Shown one piece after another: positions 1 through 8,672 of a stretch of 64,000 nucleotides of DNA; positions within the stretch are counted from its first letter, which is position 1, and every line of letters begins with the position of its first letter. Source of the stretch: Flavobacterium enshiense DK69 (GTDB lineage: Bacteria > Bacteroidota > Bacteroidia > Flavobacteriales > Flavobacteriaceae); contig NZ_AVCS01000009.1 of the NCBI RefSeq assembly GCF_000498495.1, forward strand, positions 186,001 to 250,000, read 5' to 3'. The position numbers were made by a program, and so were the translations under genes. The notes under the pieces are model-generated. The model had not been told where the DNA came from and did not search any database. It saw only the letters and a list, made by a program, of their open reading frames with translations.

Positions 1-1
1 A

Positions 2-166
2 GATTTGCTTCGTAATTTAGGAGGTATTTCGATGTTTCAGTCAAAAGAAGCTTTGATTAAGGAGGAAATCGGTGAGGAAAATTATCAGGTTTTAGACCGA
101 ATCAGAAAGGTAAACCAGCGAAGAGGCGTTCAGGCGGTAATGCCTTTTGAAATGAATATTCAGTAA
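2..166 (+). CDS. C-terminal end of an unrecognised protein (partial)
   Basis: An open frame enters from the left edge and stops with TAA at 164-166, giving 54 C-terminal residues that end in MPFEMNIQ. The fragment is charged and helical-looking (KEALIKEEIGEENYQVLDRIRKVNQRR), as expected of a soluble enzyme tail. I do not recognise the family from this piece. About 100 bases separate it from the next gene on the same strand; no clear terminator is seen between them. Confidence 0.6.
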   Translation, partial: DLLRNLGGISMFQSKEALIKEEIGEENYQVLDRIRKVNQRRGVQAVMPFEMNIQ

Positions 167-265
167 AAATCAACGACCATAAACAACTAAACCAGCTTAT
201 TTACGTTTTATAGATAAGTTGGTTTTGTTTTTTGTAGTATTTTCGTAAGATTAATAGTTTTAAAA

Positions 266-2896
266 ATGGCAAAGAAAATTTTGAAGATAGCAGGGATTTC
301 TCTGTTGGTTATTATTGTCGCTTTAGCAGCTACTCCTTTTTTGTTCAAAGACAAAATAAAAGAGCTGGTAACTAAATCCATAAACGAAAAAGTTGATGCT
401 AAAATAGCTTTTGAAGATGTTGGGTTAAGTCTTTTTAAAAACTTTCCCAATGCCAGTGTAACTATTGATAAGCTGAGTATTATCAACAAAGCGCCTTTTG
501 AAGGGGATACGTTGTTTTATGCCGGTGAAGTCAACCTGAAAATGTCGGTAAAAGAGTTGTTCAAAGGGGAAGGCGAAGCCATGAACATTGAAGGTTTCTC
601 TTCAAAAGACGGATTGGTGAACATTATTTTTAATAAAGACGGTATCGGCAATTTCGACATCGCTTTAAAAGAAGAAAAGCCTGAAGACGAGTCTAAGAGC
701 AAGCCGTTTGCCATGAGTATCCAAAAATATTCGATCGAGAATCTTCGTTTCCGTTATACGGATGAAAAATCGAAAATCAAAATGGTTATCGATAGCCTGA
801 ACCATGAAGGAACAGGTGATTTAGCAGCGGATAATCTGGATTTAAAGACCAAGTCGACAGCTAAATTGTCATTGGATATGGATAAAATGAATTACATGAA
901 TAATGTAGCCTTGTCCCTTGATGCAGTTTTGGGAATCGATATGAAAAATCAAAAGTATACGTTCCGAAACAATAAGGCGTTAATTAATCAATTGCCATTG
1001 GAGTTTGACGGGTTTATCCAGATGGTGGAAAAAGGACAGGTGTATGACTTGAAATTTAAAACACCGACTTCTGATTTTAAAAATTTCTTAGGACTGATTC
1101 CGGCGGCTTATGCGGGTAACATCAGTACGGTAAAAACTACCGGTGAATTCAGAGTGGATGGAACTGTAAAAGGTGAATTGACCGATACAACTATTCCAAA
1201 ATTCAATATTGCTATCGCTTCTGATAATGCTTCGTTCCAATATCCTGATTTACCAAAATCGGTTCAGGATATTAAAATAGATACTAAAATCATCAACGAA
1301 ACCGGTTTAATGAATGATACTTATGTGAATCTGGATAAATTGTCATTCCGTATCGATCAGGATATTTTCAGCGCAAAAGCCAACATTAGAAATGTAGCCG
1401 AAAATGCCTTGGTAAATGCTGAATTAAAAGGTGTTGTTAATCTGGCCAATGTGACGAAAGCTTATCCGGTTAAATTGGATAAACCGCTTTCCGGGATCCT
1501 GAAAGCCGACGTGGTTACGAAGTTTGATATGAAATCGGTAGAAACGAGTCAGTACCAGAATATTCAGAATTCAGGGAATATGACGCTTACCGGATTTAAT
1601 TACACGGGTCCGGAAATGGCGAAACCTGTTCAGATCTCACAAGCAGTTGTGGCGTTTAATCCGAATCAGATTCGTTTGAATCAGTTGGATTTAAAAACAG
1701 GTAAATCAGATGTACATCTAACGGGAACTTTGGATAATTTCTATGGATTTGTATTCAAAGATCAGATTTTGAAAGCGAATTTCAATATGAGTTCTAATCA
1801 GTTTTTGGTTTCAGATTTCATGGCGCCATCAGCTCCGTCGTCTAAAGAAGGAAAAGAAGGAGCAGTTAAAAAAGAAGCGGTTAAAATTCCGGCCTTCCTG
1901 GATTGCGCCGTTACTGCTAAAGCGAATACCGTTGTGTATGATAATCTGACGTTGAAAGATGTTTCCGGAAAAATGATTATCCGTGATGAAGCTGTTACGC
2001 TGCAAAATTTGAAAACCAGTCTTTTCGACGGTGTAATCGGAGTAGATGGTGTGGTCTCCACTAAAGGTAAAGTGCCGTCATTTAAAATGGATTTAGGATT
2101 GAATAAAGTGGATATAGCTAAGTCATTCACTCAGTTGGATATGTTGAAATCCATAGCTCCTATAGCGGGGGTTATCGATGGTAAATTGAATTCTACCATT
2201 AAACTTTCCGGGAATCTGGATGCGATGGAGATGACGCCGGATCTGAAAACCATTTCGGGGGATTTATTCGGACAGTTATTGAGCACTAAAGTGAATGCGC
2301 AAAATTCACAGCTATTGTCTTCATTGGCATCAAACGTGAAATTTGTTGATATAAACAAGTTGAGTCTGAATGATGTAAAAGCCGCTCTTTCTTTTAGTAA
2401 CGGTAGGGTTAACGTGAAACCGATTGACTTAAAATATCAGGATATTAAGGTTACAGTTGGTGGTTCACACGGTTTTGATCAGTCGATGAATTATAATTTA
2501 AAATTTGATGTGCCTGCAAAATATTTGGGTTCGGATGTGAATAAATTATTGGCAAAGCTGACTCCGGCAGAACAAGCAAAGCTGCAAAATGTACCGGTAA
2601 ATGCCATGATGACCGGAACTTTCAAAAACCCGAAAGTAACTACAGATATGAAACCGGCAATAGCTAATATTACTAAGCAGCTGGTTGATTACCAAAAAAA
2701 TAAGTTAATCAATCAGGGAACTTCGGCTTTAGGGAATATACTTAGTGGTACTAAGGGGAACGCGGCTCCAAAAGATTCAACTAAAACCCAAACTACTCAG
2801 CCAAAAGAGGATATTAAAAACGCAGCAACAAATGCTATTAAAGATCTGTTAGGTAAGAAGAAGAAGAAAGAAGAGCCAAAACAACAGACTCCATAA
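266..2896 (+). CDS. AsmA-like inner-membrane-anchored periplasmic protein
   Basis: The 876-residue protein has one N-terminal membrane segment (about residues 7-27, after MAKKILK), then a very long beta-rich periplasmic region with the repeating hydrophobic/polar pattern of the AsmA/TamB-like superfamily, and a lysine-rich, proline-containing tail (about 835-876). Family members bridge inner and outer membranes and are linked to lipid transport and outer-membrane homeostasis; that role is family knowledge. Near residues 515-535 there is a short charged insert (SSKEGKEGAVKKEAVK) that looks like a linker. The start ATG at 266 follows an AT-rich leader. The gene ends just before a bidirectional terminator shared with the convergent DUF2797 gene. 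Confidence 0.85.
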   Translation: MAKKILKIAGISLLVIIVALAATPFLFKDKIKELVTKSINEKVDAKIAFEDVGLSLFKNFPNASVTIDKLSIINKAPFEGDTLFYAGEVNLKMSVKELFKGEGEAMNIEGFSSKDGLVNIIFNKDGIGNFDIALKEEKPEDESKSKPFAMSIQKYSIENLRFRYTDEKSKIKMVIDSLNHEGTGDLAADNLDLKTKSTAKLSLDMDKMNYMNNVALSLDAVLGIDMKNQKYTFRNNKALINQLPLEFDGFIQMVEKGQVYDLKFKTPTSDFKNFLGLIPAAYAGNISTVKTTGEFRVDGTVKGELTDTTIPKFNIAIASDNASFQYPDLPKSVQDIKIDTKIINETGLMNDTYVNLDKLSFRIDQDIFSAKANIRNVAENALVNAELKGVVNLANVTKAYPVKLDKPLSGILKADVVTKFDMKSVETSQYQNIQNSGNMTLTGFNYTGPEMAKPVQISQAVVAFNPNQIRLNQLDLKTGKSDVHLTGTLDNFYGFVFKDQILKANFNMSSNQFLVSDFMAPSAPSSKEGKEGAVKKEAVKIPAFLDCAVTAKANTVVYDNLTLKDVSGKMIIRDEAVTLQNLKTSLFDGVIGVDGVVSTKGKVPSFKMDLGLNKVDIAKSFTQLDMLKSIAPIAGVIDGKLNSTIKLSGNLDAMEMTPDLKTISGDLFGQLLSTKVNAQNSQLLSSLASNVKFVDINKLSLNDVKAALSFSNGRVNVKPIDLKYQDIKVTVGGSHGFDQSMNYNLKFDVPAKYLGSDVNKLLAKLTPAEQAKLQNVPVNAMMTGTFKNPKVTTDMKPAIANITKQLVDYQKNKLINQGTSALGNILSGTKGNAAPKDSTKTQTTQPKEDIKNAATNAIKDLLGKKKKKEEPKQQTP

Positions 2897-2900
2897 TTTA

Positions 2901-2926
2901 AAAGCCCCATAAAGGGGCTTTTTTTA
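2901..2926. terminator. Bidirectional rho-independent terminator
   Basis: The stem AAGCCCC (2902-2908) pairs with GGGGCTT (2914-2920) across a short loop, with A-runs and T-runs on the two sides. It lies between the convergent AsmA and DUF2797 genes and overlaps the last codons of the latter. Confidence 0.85.
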
Positions 2927-3721
2927 TGATAAACTTATTTTTACTACATATCCTTCAAAGGTTCGCACATTGAATACCGTGCCGTCTTCAAAGATGAGGT
3001 ACTGACCTTTTACGCCTGAAAGTTTTCCTGTAAATTGAGGGGTTTTGTCTAAATTCAAACTGTTCACTTTTTTTGGATATTCTAAAACAGGATAGACTAA
3101 TTCGTATTTTTTTTCAGGAACAGCTTCAAAATAAGGCTGGACTTCTTCAGGAATCAGATTGCCAAGACCGTTTCTTTCGGTCACCAAATCCACCTCTGGA
3201 ATTTCATTTTTAAGCATCTTCTGCCAGTTGGTTTTGTCGGCATAATGATTTTTTAAAGCTACCTCTGTAATACCTGCTAAATAACGGTTTGGAACTTCTA
3301 CGATGGGTACTGCCTGAACGGCACCCTGATCAATCCATCGCGTAGGGACTTGTGTTTTTCGGGTTACTCCAACTTTTATTTCGCTCGATAAGGCCAGATA
3401 AACAATGTGCGGTTGCAATTGAACTAGTTTTTCGTATTCTAAATTGCGGTCTTCAATGTCTAAATGGGCTGTGCTTAATTCCGGTTTCATGATCCAATCT
3501 CCTGCGGCTGCGCTCGACATGAAACAATCGTAACAGAATCCCTGGCGGAAAATTTTCTTTTTCTTTCCGCAATTTAGGCATTGATATCCTTGAAAGGTAA
3601 TTTCCAATTCCTTGTTGAGCAGTTGGTTGATGTTTAAAAAGCTGTTTTCGAAAACCAGATAGTACTGAATCGGGTTTCCGAACTCGGTTTGCATTTTTGT
3701 TAGTACGCCTTCGTAAGTCAT
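2924..3721 (-). CDS. DUF2797 domain protein with zinc-ribbon-like cysteines
   Basis: The 265-residue protein matches the DUF2797 family as I know it from Bacteroidota. A four-cysteine cluster, CLNC (48-51) and CYDC (63-66), looks like a structural zinc site. The conserved block LSSEIKVGVTRKTQVPTRW follows at about 125-145, and the C-terminal third is rich in beta strands. The function is unknown; the VGVTR block resembles nuclease-type GIY-YIG-like folds only loosely, so I make no activity claim. The start is an ATG at 3721. The gene is convergent with the AsmA gene and stands alone on its strand. Confidence 0.8.
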   Translation of the reverse strand: MTYEGVLTKMQTEFGNPIQYYLVFENSFLNINQLLNKELEITFQGYQCLNCGKKKKIFRQGFCYDCFMSSAAAGDWIMKPELSTAHLDIEDRNLEYEKLVQLQPHIVYLALSSEIKVGVTRKTQVPTRWIDQGAVQAVPIVEVPNRYLAGITEVALKNHYADKTNWQKMLKNEIPEVDLVTERNGLGNLIPEEVQPYFEAVPEKKYELVYPVLEYPKKVNSLNLDKTPQFTGKLSGVKGQYLIFEDGTVFNVRTFEGYVVKISLS

Positions 3722-3783
3722 TTTTTTAGGATTAGAAAATTTAGGAATCGAGCCATGCGGGCAAAATTATCGCTAAAATTTGT

Positions 3784-3791
3784 TATATTTG
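3784..3791 (+). promoter_or_regulatory. Bacteroidota -7 promoter box for the GH3 gene
   Basis: TATATTTG fits the TAnnTTTG consensus of the Bacteroidota housekeeping sigma factor. It gives a leader of about 55 nt to the ATG at 3850. No good TTG was seen at the usual upstream distance, so it is moderate evidence. Confidence 0.5.
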
Positions 3792-3808
3792 GTAATGTTG
3801 TAAAGTTA

Positions 3809-3841
3809 TAATTCATAATTTACAATTCATAATTCATAATT
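3809..3841 (+). repeat. Short AT-rich degenerate tandem repeat
   Basis: Three or four imperfect copies of ATTCATAATT lie in the leader just before the GH3 start codon. No protein or RNA gene is implied. Confidence 0.6.
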
Positions 3842-3849
3842 GCGAAAAG

Positions 3850-5376
3850 ATGCCGTTAACGATCATAAATTCAATTGCCAGCTGGATTCTGAAGAAGCGA
3901 ATTCATCAGATGGAATTGTTTTTGAAATATCCCAATGAAGTACAGGAGGAACTGCTTTTTAACCTGCTTCGAAGTGCTGAAGGAACTGTGTTGGGAAAGA
4001 AGTATGAGTTTTCAACCATTAAAAGCTATAAAACCTTTTCCGAAAGAATTCCGGTATCAACCTATGAAGAGTTGGAGCCTTTGATAGAACTTACCCGAAA
4101 AGGGGAGCAGAACGTTTTTTGGGGTACGCCTATTAAATGGTTTGCCAAATCCAGCGGTACAACAAATGCAAAGAGTAAGTTTATTCCGGTAAGTAATGAA
4201 GCGCTTGAGGATTGCCATTACAAGGCTAGTAAAGATTTGTTATGCCTTTATCTGAATAACAACGAGGAATCAGAGTTGTTCACTGGTAAAAGCCTTCGCT
4301 TGGGAGGAAGTAAGCAGTTGTATGAGGATAATAATACCTTCTTTGGGGATTTGTCGGCTATTCTTATTGATAATATGCCTTTTTGGGCGGAATTCAGCAG
4401 TACACCAAGTAATAAGGTGTCTCTAATGAGTGAATGGGAAACCAAAATTCAGGCGATTATTAACGAAACCAGGAATGAAAATGTAACCAGTTTTGCCGGT
4501 GTCCCTTCCTGGATGCTGGTACTGCTGAATAAAATGCTGGAAGTGACCGGAAAAGAGAATCTCCTGGAAATATGGCCGAATCTTGAAGTGTATTTTCACG
4601 GCGGGGTGAGTTTTGAGCCGTATCGCGAACAATACAGAAAAATAATACCGAAGGCTGATTTTAAATATTACGAGATTTACAACGCATCCGAAGGGTTCTT
4701 TGCGATTCAGGATCTTAATAATTCCAGTGATTTATTGTTGATGTTGGATTACGGGATTTTCTATGAATTCATTCCGATGGATACTTTCGGAACGCTTAAT
4801 CAACGTGTGATCCGACTTGCGGAAGTGGAACTAAATAAGAATTATGCCGTGGTAATAACAACCAATTCCGGTTTGTGGCGATATTTGATTGGTGATACTA
4901 TTCGTTTTACGTCCTTAAGTCCTTATCGTATTCGCGTTTCCGGAAGGACTAAGCATCATATTAATGTTTTTGGAGAGGAACTGATGGTGGAAAATACCGA
5001 TATGGCCTTGGCAAAAGCATGTCAGCAGTTGAATTGTGAGGTAATCGATTATACGGTTGCCCCTATTTTTATGGAAGGAAAAGAAAAAGGAGCACATGAA
5101 TGGATGGTTGAGTTTAGAAAACATCCGGCCAATATTGAAGAATTCAGTAAGTTATTGGATCAGTGCTTGCAGGAAGTGAACTCGGATTATGAAGCGAAGC
5201 GTTATAATAATATGACATTAAATCCGTTGGTTTTAAATGTGGCACGCGCTAATTTGTTTTATGATTGGCTTAAAGAGCAGGATAAGTTAGGCGGTCAGCA
5301 TAAAATCCCAAGATTGTCAAATCAAAGAGAGTATTTGGAGCAGTTAAAAGCAATGCAGCTCTCTGAAATTATTTAA
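3850..5376 (+). CDS. GH3 family (auxin-responsive-promoter-like) acyl-adenylate enzyme
   Basis: The 508-residue protein has the GH3 fold signature of the ANL adenylating superfamily. The phosphate-binding block is WFAKSSGTTNAKSKFIPVS (about 98-116), the acyl-site helix region includes GVPSWMLVLL, and YYEIYNASEGFFAIQ (about 274-288) is the adenylation motif. ILIDNMPFWAEF and the GLWRYLIGDTIRF block (about 340-352) are also typical. Plant members conjugate amino acids to hormones; bacterial members act on unknown substrates, so only an ATP-dependent acyl-activation role is inferred. Length is normal for bacterial GH3 proteins. A tiny lipoprotein gene begins 3 bases after the stop and is probably co-transcribed. 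Confidence 0.88.
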   Translation: MPLTIINSIASWILKKRIHQMELFLKYPNEVQEELLFNLLRSAEGTVLGKKYEFSTIKSYKTFSERIPVSTYEELEPLIELTRKGEQNVFWGTPIKWFAKSSGTTNAKSKFIPVSNEALEDCHYKASKDLLCLYLNNNEESELFTGKSLRLGGSKQLYEDNNTFFGDLSAILIDNMPFWAEFSSTPSNKVSLMSEWETKIQAIINETRNENVTSFAGVPSWMLVLLNKMLEVTGKENLLEIWPNLEVYFHGGVSFEPYREQYRKIIPKADFKYYEIYNASEGFFAIQDLNNSSDLLLMLDYGIFYEFIPMDTFGTLNQRVIRLAEVELNKNYAVVITTNSGLWRYLIGDTIRFTSLSPYRIRVSGRTKHHINVFGEELMVENTDMALAKACQQLNCEVIDYTVAPIFMEGKEKGAHEWMVEFRKHPANIEEFSKLLDQCLQEVNSDYEAKRYNNMTLNPLVLNVARANLFYDWLKEQDKLGGQHKIPRLSNQREYLEQLKAMQLSEII

Positions 5377-5379
5377 TAT

Positions 5380-5508
5380 ATGAGAAAGGTATTGTTGATT
5401 GTCGCCTTGATAGGGTTGATAGTGTCTTGTGGCCCTAAAAGATTGGGTTGCGGACCGGGAAGATGTGAGTTGGCAAAAGAGAAAACGGCTTTTGTGAAAC
5501 CTTGTTAG
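5380..5508 (+). CDS. Tiny Cys-rich lipoprotein-like peptide (42 aa)
   Basis: The frame from ATG 5380 to TAG 5508 encodes 42 residues: a hydrophobic signal (MRKVLLIVALIGLIVSC) with a plausible lipobox cysteine at residue 17, followed by GPKRLGCGPGRCE and a final cysteine. Four cysteines in 42 residues, the 3-base spacing from GH3 and the clean lipobox argue for a real gene. After cleavage only about 26 residues would remain on the membrane. The function is unknown. Confidence 0.6.
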   Translation: MRKVLLIVALIGLIVSCGPKRLGCGPGRCELAKEKTAFVKPC

Positions 5509-5528
5509 TTTTTAGTTTAGTATACTGC

Positions 5529-5565
5529 AAAAAAAAAGTCCTGCAAAAGCAGGACTATTTTTTTT
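5529..5565. terminator. Bidirectional rho-independent terminator
   Basis: AGTCCTGC (5537-5544) and GCAGGACT (5549-5556) form an 8-bp stem with an AAAA loop. An A-run lies before it and a T-run after it, between convergent genes. Confidence 0.88.
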
Positions 5566-5583
5566 CTTACTGTATTTAAAATA

Positions 5584-5832
5584 CTAGTGAGCAGCTGGAG
5601 CTTCAGCAGCTGGAGCAGCAGCAGGAGCAGCAGTCTCAGTAGCTGGAGTAGCTTCTGTAGCTGGAGTAGCAGCAGCAGCAGAATCAACAGTTTCAGTTGT
5701 AGCTTCAACAGCCTCTTCAGTAGCTGGAGCAACTTCTTCAGTTACAGTTTCTTCTTTTGCAGTTTCTTTACATGATACGAAAGAAACACTCATCATAGCT
5801 ACTAAAGCTAAGCTTAAAACAACTTTTTTCAT
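5584..5832 (-). CDS. Small Ala/Glu/Thr-rich low-complexity lipoprotein
   Basis: The 82-residue product has a signal peptide (MKKVVLSLALVAMMSVSFVSC) with a lipobox-like cysteine at residue 21. The rest is low-complexity ETVTEE, PATEA and APAAEAPA runs ending in PAAH. The DNA shows matching near-trinucleotide repeats (agcagc, gctgga). It has a TAnnTTTG box upstream and a terminator downstream, so it is an independent transcription unit. It is a paralogue in design of the gene at 12326-12577 (same signal, same C-K-E start to the mature part). Such proteins are common in Flavobacterium and have no assigned function; a disordered surface or periplasmic spacer role is inference. Confidence 0.75.
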   Translation of the reverse strand: MKKVVLSLALVAMMSVSFVSCKETAKEETVTEEVAPATEEAVEATTETVDSAAAATPATEATPATETAAPAAAPAAEAPAAH

Positions 5833-5868
5833 CTTACTAAATTATAAAGGTTAATTATTAATTCGGGG

Positions 5869-5876
5869 CAAAGATA
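5869..5876 (-). promoter_or_regulatory. -7 promoter box for the Ala-rich lipoprotein gene
   Basis: On the minus strand it reads TATCTTTG, a full match to TAnnTTTG, about 37 bases before the ATG. Confidence 0.65.
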
Positions 5877-6038
5877 TAAATTTTTTTATTGCATGAAATA
5901 TTTTTTTTCATTTTTTCAAAAAAATATTGCTTTGGATCCCAGGACTGTAAAAACAAATTTCATGCCAATAAAAGAAAATTGTAATTGTAAGTTAAGTTTT
6001 CTTTGTTTTTCGGTATGTATTTGATTTACAGTTTTATG

Positions 6039-8195
6039 TTATTTTTTCTTCTTAGTTGTCGGTGTAACCAATTTCATTTCTTCAATCAGGTTTTTGGCTC
6101 CGGCATATTTGTCGATTACGAATAAAACATAGCGCATGTCAACCATAATATTCCTACATATTGAAGGGTCGTATTGGATGTCGCTCATAGTTCCTTCCCA
6201 AACACGGTCAAAATTCAATCCGATTAGGTTGCCGTTGGCGTCTAAAGCAGGGCTTCCAGAATTTCCTCCTGTCGTATGATTCGTTGCAATGAAAGCCACT
6301 GGCATTTTTCCGTTTTTATCAGCATACTGACCATAATCTTTCGCATTGTATAAATCGATCAGCTTCTGAGGAACGTTGAACTCATAATCGCCTGGGATGT
6401 GTTTTTCCATCACTCCGTCCAAATAGGTCATTGGTTCGTAGCTTACTGCATCACTTGGTTTATAGCCTTTTACTTTTCCGTAAGTAACACGAAGGGTGCT
6501 GTTGGCATCCGGGAAAATACGTGCTGATTTCGGGCTTAATTCCAAGATTGCTTTCATGTATGTGCGTTGCAGTGCGATGTTTTTTAGGTTTAATTCGTCG
6601 TATTTCGGAGCAACATTTTTATTGTAAGCGTCAGCAATGGTTTTTACAAGTGCAAATCCCGGATCCTGATTCATTTTAGCGATTACGGATTTTACATCGC
6701 CTTCCAATAATCCTTTTAGCCCATCATAAGAAGTCAGTTTCGAATTGGTAAAAATGGATTTGGCTGTGGCTTCAGGGTTGATGTTCTTAATGCTTTCCGG
6801 TAAAAATTGTTGCGGTGATTTTTTAGAATACAATTCGATCAATTGCTCGAAAACTTTTTCGTCCACTTTAGCATTGAAATCTTTGTACAACGGTTCGAAT
6901 CCAGCAATAAGGTTTGCTTTTCTATCTTTAAAAGCCTGTTCGCCTTTGGTGTTGTAAACCTGTTCTAATTGGTATAGTTTGTATCCGAAACTTAATATTT
7001 CGGTATTTCTTAAAACAACTTCCGAAAAGTAATCACGGGCCAATGCATAAGGAGCAATAGCGTTGTAAGTGGTTTTGAAATCGGCTAACACATTTCCGTA
7101 TTCTGCTTGCTTACCTGCTTTTTCAACTTTAGAAGTGAAGTCTTTTTCAAATTGTTGTTTGTTGGCTACCGCATTTGTTTTTTTTAGGCCTTTTGATTCA
7201 CCAATCCATTTTTTCCAGTAGTTAGCCACTTGTGCATATTTGGCGGCGTACTGAATTTTGATGGCATTGTCTTTTCTCATAAAACCGTCCTGCGTTTTTA
7301 AGGCGCGGTCACGGATTTCAATTTTAGCAGGATTTAATGAGTTAACGATTTGCTCTACGGCATACGAAGGCAGATATTCCTGTGTTCTTCCAGGGTAACC
7401 CATAACCATGGTAAAGTCGTTTTCTTTAACTCCTTTTATGGAAACCGGGAAGAAATGTTTCGGAGTGTAAGGTATGTTGTCTTTAGAGTATTCTGCCGGG
7501 CGGTTGTCTTTTCCTGCATAAATGCGGAACAATGAAAAGTCACCGGTATGACGCGGCCAAACCCAGTTGTCTGTATCGGAACCGAATTTTCCGATAGATG
7601 AAGGCGGTGCTCCTACTAAACGTACATCTTTATATGTTTCGGTAACGAATAAAAGATATTGGTTTCCGTCGTAGAACGTTCTGATGCTGTTTTCCTGCCA
7701 TGTTTCTTTTGGAAGGTTCTTGTTCAGCATCGCAATGTTTTCCTGGATTTTCTTTTGTTTTTCTGTTTCTGACGGAAGATTAGCAACGCCTTCCAAAACT
7801 TTATTGGTAACATCGTCAATGCGGATGATAAAGGTTACGAATAAATCTTTGTTAGGAAGCTCGTCTTCCATTTTATAAGCCCAAAAACCGTCAGTTAAAT
7901 AATCGTGTTCAACCGAAGAATGGCTCTGGATGTTGTCAAACCCACAGTGGTGGTTGGTCAGGATTAATCCTTTCGGAGAAATTACTTCGGCAGTACAGCC
8001 TCCGTCAAAATGCGGAACCGCATCTTTTAAACTGGAATGGTTTACGGAATAAATATCTTCAGCCGAGATTTTCATTCCCAAATTTTTCATTTCGGTTTCG
8101 TTCATTCCTTTCAGTAAAGAAGGAACCCACATGCCGCCTTGCTGAGCGTAGATTGGCAGAACGAATAAAATAATAAGGAGTCTTAAAAATTTCAT
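6039..8195 (-). CDS. S46 family dipeptidyl-peptidase, DPP11-type (Asp/Glu-specific)
   Basis: The 718-residue protein has a signal peptide cut after about residue 17 (PIYA-QQGG). The chymotrypsin-like catalytic triad of family S46 is visible: His in LTNHHCGFD (residue 82 or 83), Asp in the NWVWPRHTGDF region, and Ser in TGGNSGSP (residue 646). Eighteen residues after the Ser, in LNFDRVWEG, an Arg sits at the S1 specificity position (residue 664). In characterised S46 enzymes Arg there marks DPP11 (cleavage after Asp/Glu), whereas Gly marks DPP7. It is predicted to release acidic dipeptides in the periplasm. It is last in an apparent operon waaA-GNAT-this gene, 11 bases after the GNAT gene. Confidence 0.9.
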   Translation of the reverse strand: MKFLRLLIILFVLPIYAQQGGMWVPSLLKGMNETEMKNLGMKISAEDIYSVNHSSLKDAVPHFDGGCTAEVISPKGLILTNHHCGFDNIQSHSSVEHDYLTDGFWAYKMEDELPNKDLFVTFIIRIDDVTNKVLEGVANLPSETEKQKKIQENIAMLNKNLPKETWQENSIRTFYDGNQYLLFVTETYKDVRLVGAPPSSIGKFGSDTDNWVWPRHTGDFSLFRIYAGKDNRPAEYSKDNIPYTPKHFFPVSIKGVKENDFTMVMGYPGRTQEYLPSYAVEQIVNSLNPAKIEIRDRALKTQDGFMRKDNAIKIQYAAKYAQVANYWKKWIGESKGLKKTNAVANKQQFEKDFTSKVEKAGKQAEYGNVLADFKTTYNAIAPYALARDYFSEVVLRNTEILSFGYKLYQLEQVYNTKGEQAFKDRKANLIAGFEPLYKDFNAKVDEKVFEQLIELYSKKSPQQFLPESIKNINPEATAKSIFTNSKLTSYDGLKGLLEGDVKSVIAKMNQDPGFALVKTIADAYNKNVAPKYDELNLKNIALQRTYMKAILELSPKSARIFPDANSTLRVTYGKVKGYKPSDAVSYEPMTYLDGVMEKHIPGDYEFNVPQKLIDLYNAKDYGQYADKNGKMPVAFIATNHTTGGNSGSPALDANGNLIGLNFDRVWEGTMSDIQYDPSICRNIMVDMRYVLFVIDKYAGAKNLIEEMKLVTPTTKKKK

Positions 8196-8206
8196 TGTTT
8201 TGGTTA

Positions 8207-8671
8207 TTAAAGGTGTTGTTGTACTATATGTTTCATTATTTTCCGATGATGTACCGTGAAATCGTTGGCAAGATACAATTTTTGCGCGTTTTCATTGTGT
8301 TCTTCTGTTTCCAGATAGATTATTTTCAGCTTCAGTCTTTGGGCTTCTGCTTGTGTAAATTGGACGGCTTCTTTCCCGATTCCTTTTCCCCGCATACTTT
8401 CAGAAAGGTACAATTCGTCAAGAAAGGCAATGGTTCCGCCGTATTCAAAACTGAAAACAAATGTCAGGATTAGATAGCCGATAATTTCTTGCTCACGGTA
8501 AATAAGCCATGCTTTTCCTAAATGTTCATTTTCGATAAATTCCCTGAAAAGCATTTTCGATTTTTCTGTATCAAATGGATAATTATCGATGGCGTAAAAC
8601 TGCTGCATCAGTGGGATAATCTTCTCGATGTCTGATAAAGTCAGTGCTCTGAATTCTGTTTTCGGATGCAT
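8207..8671 (-). CDS. GNAT family N-acetyltransferase
   Basis: The 154-residue protein has the GNAT layout: an N-terminal helix pair, central strand YLILTFVFSFEYGGTIAFLDELYLSESMRGKGIGKEAV, in which R/K-G-K-G-I-G-K is the acetyl-CoA pyrophosphate loop (about 99-105), and the ENAQKLYLANDF C-terminal block. The substrate is unknown. It starts 1 base after the waaA stop and ends 11 bases before the DPP11 gene, so it is probably translated from the same message; no functional link is evident. Confidence 0.85.
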   Translation of the reverse strand: MHPKTEFRALTLSDIEKIIPLMQQFYAIDNYPFDTEKSKMLFREFIENEHLGKAWLIYREQEIIGYLILTFVFSFEYGGTIAFLDELYLSESMRGKGIGKEAVQFTQAEAQRLKLKIIYLETEEHNENAQKLYLANDFTVHHRKIMKHIVQQHL

Positions 8672-8672
8672 C

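Noticed and set aside
3809..3841. ATTCATAATT repeats as a possible operator or attachment site
   Set aside because: They are AT-rich, imperfect and few; nothing links them to a recombinase or regulator.
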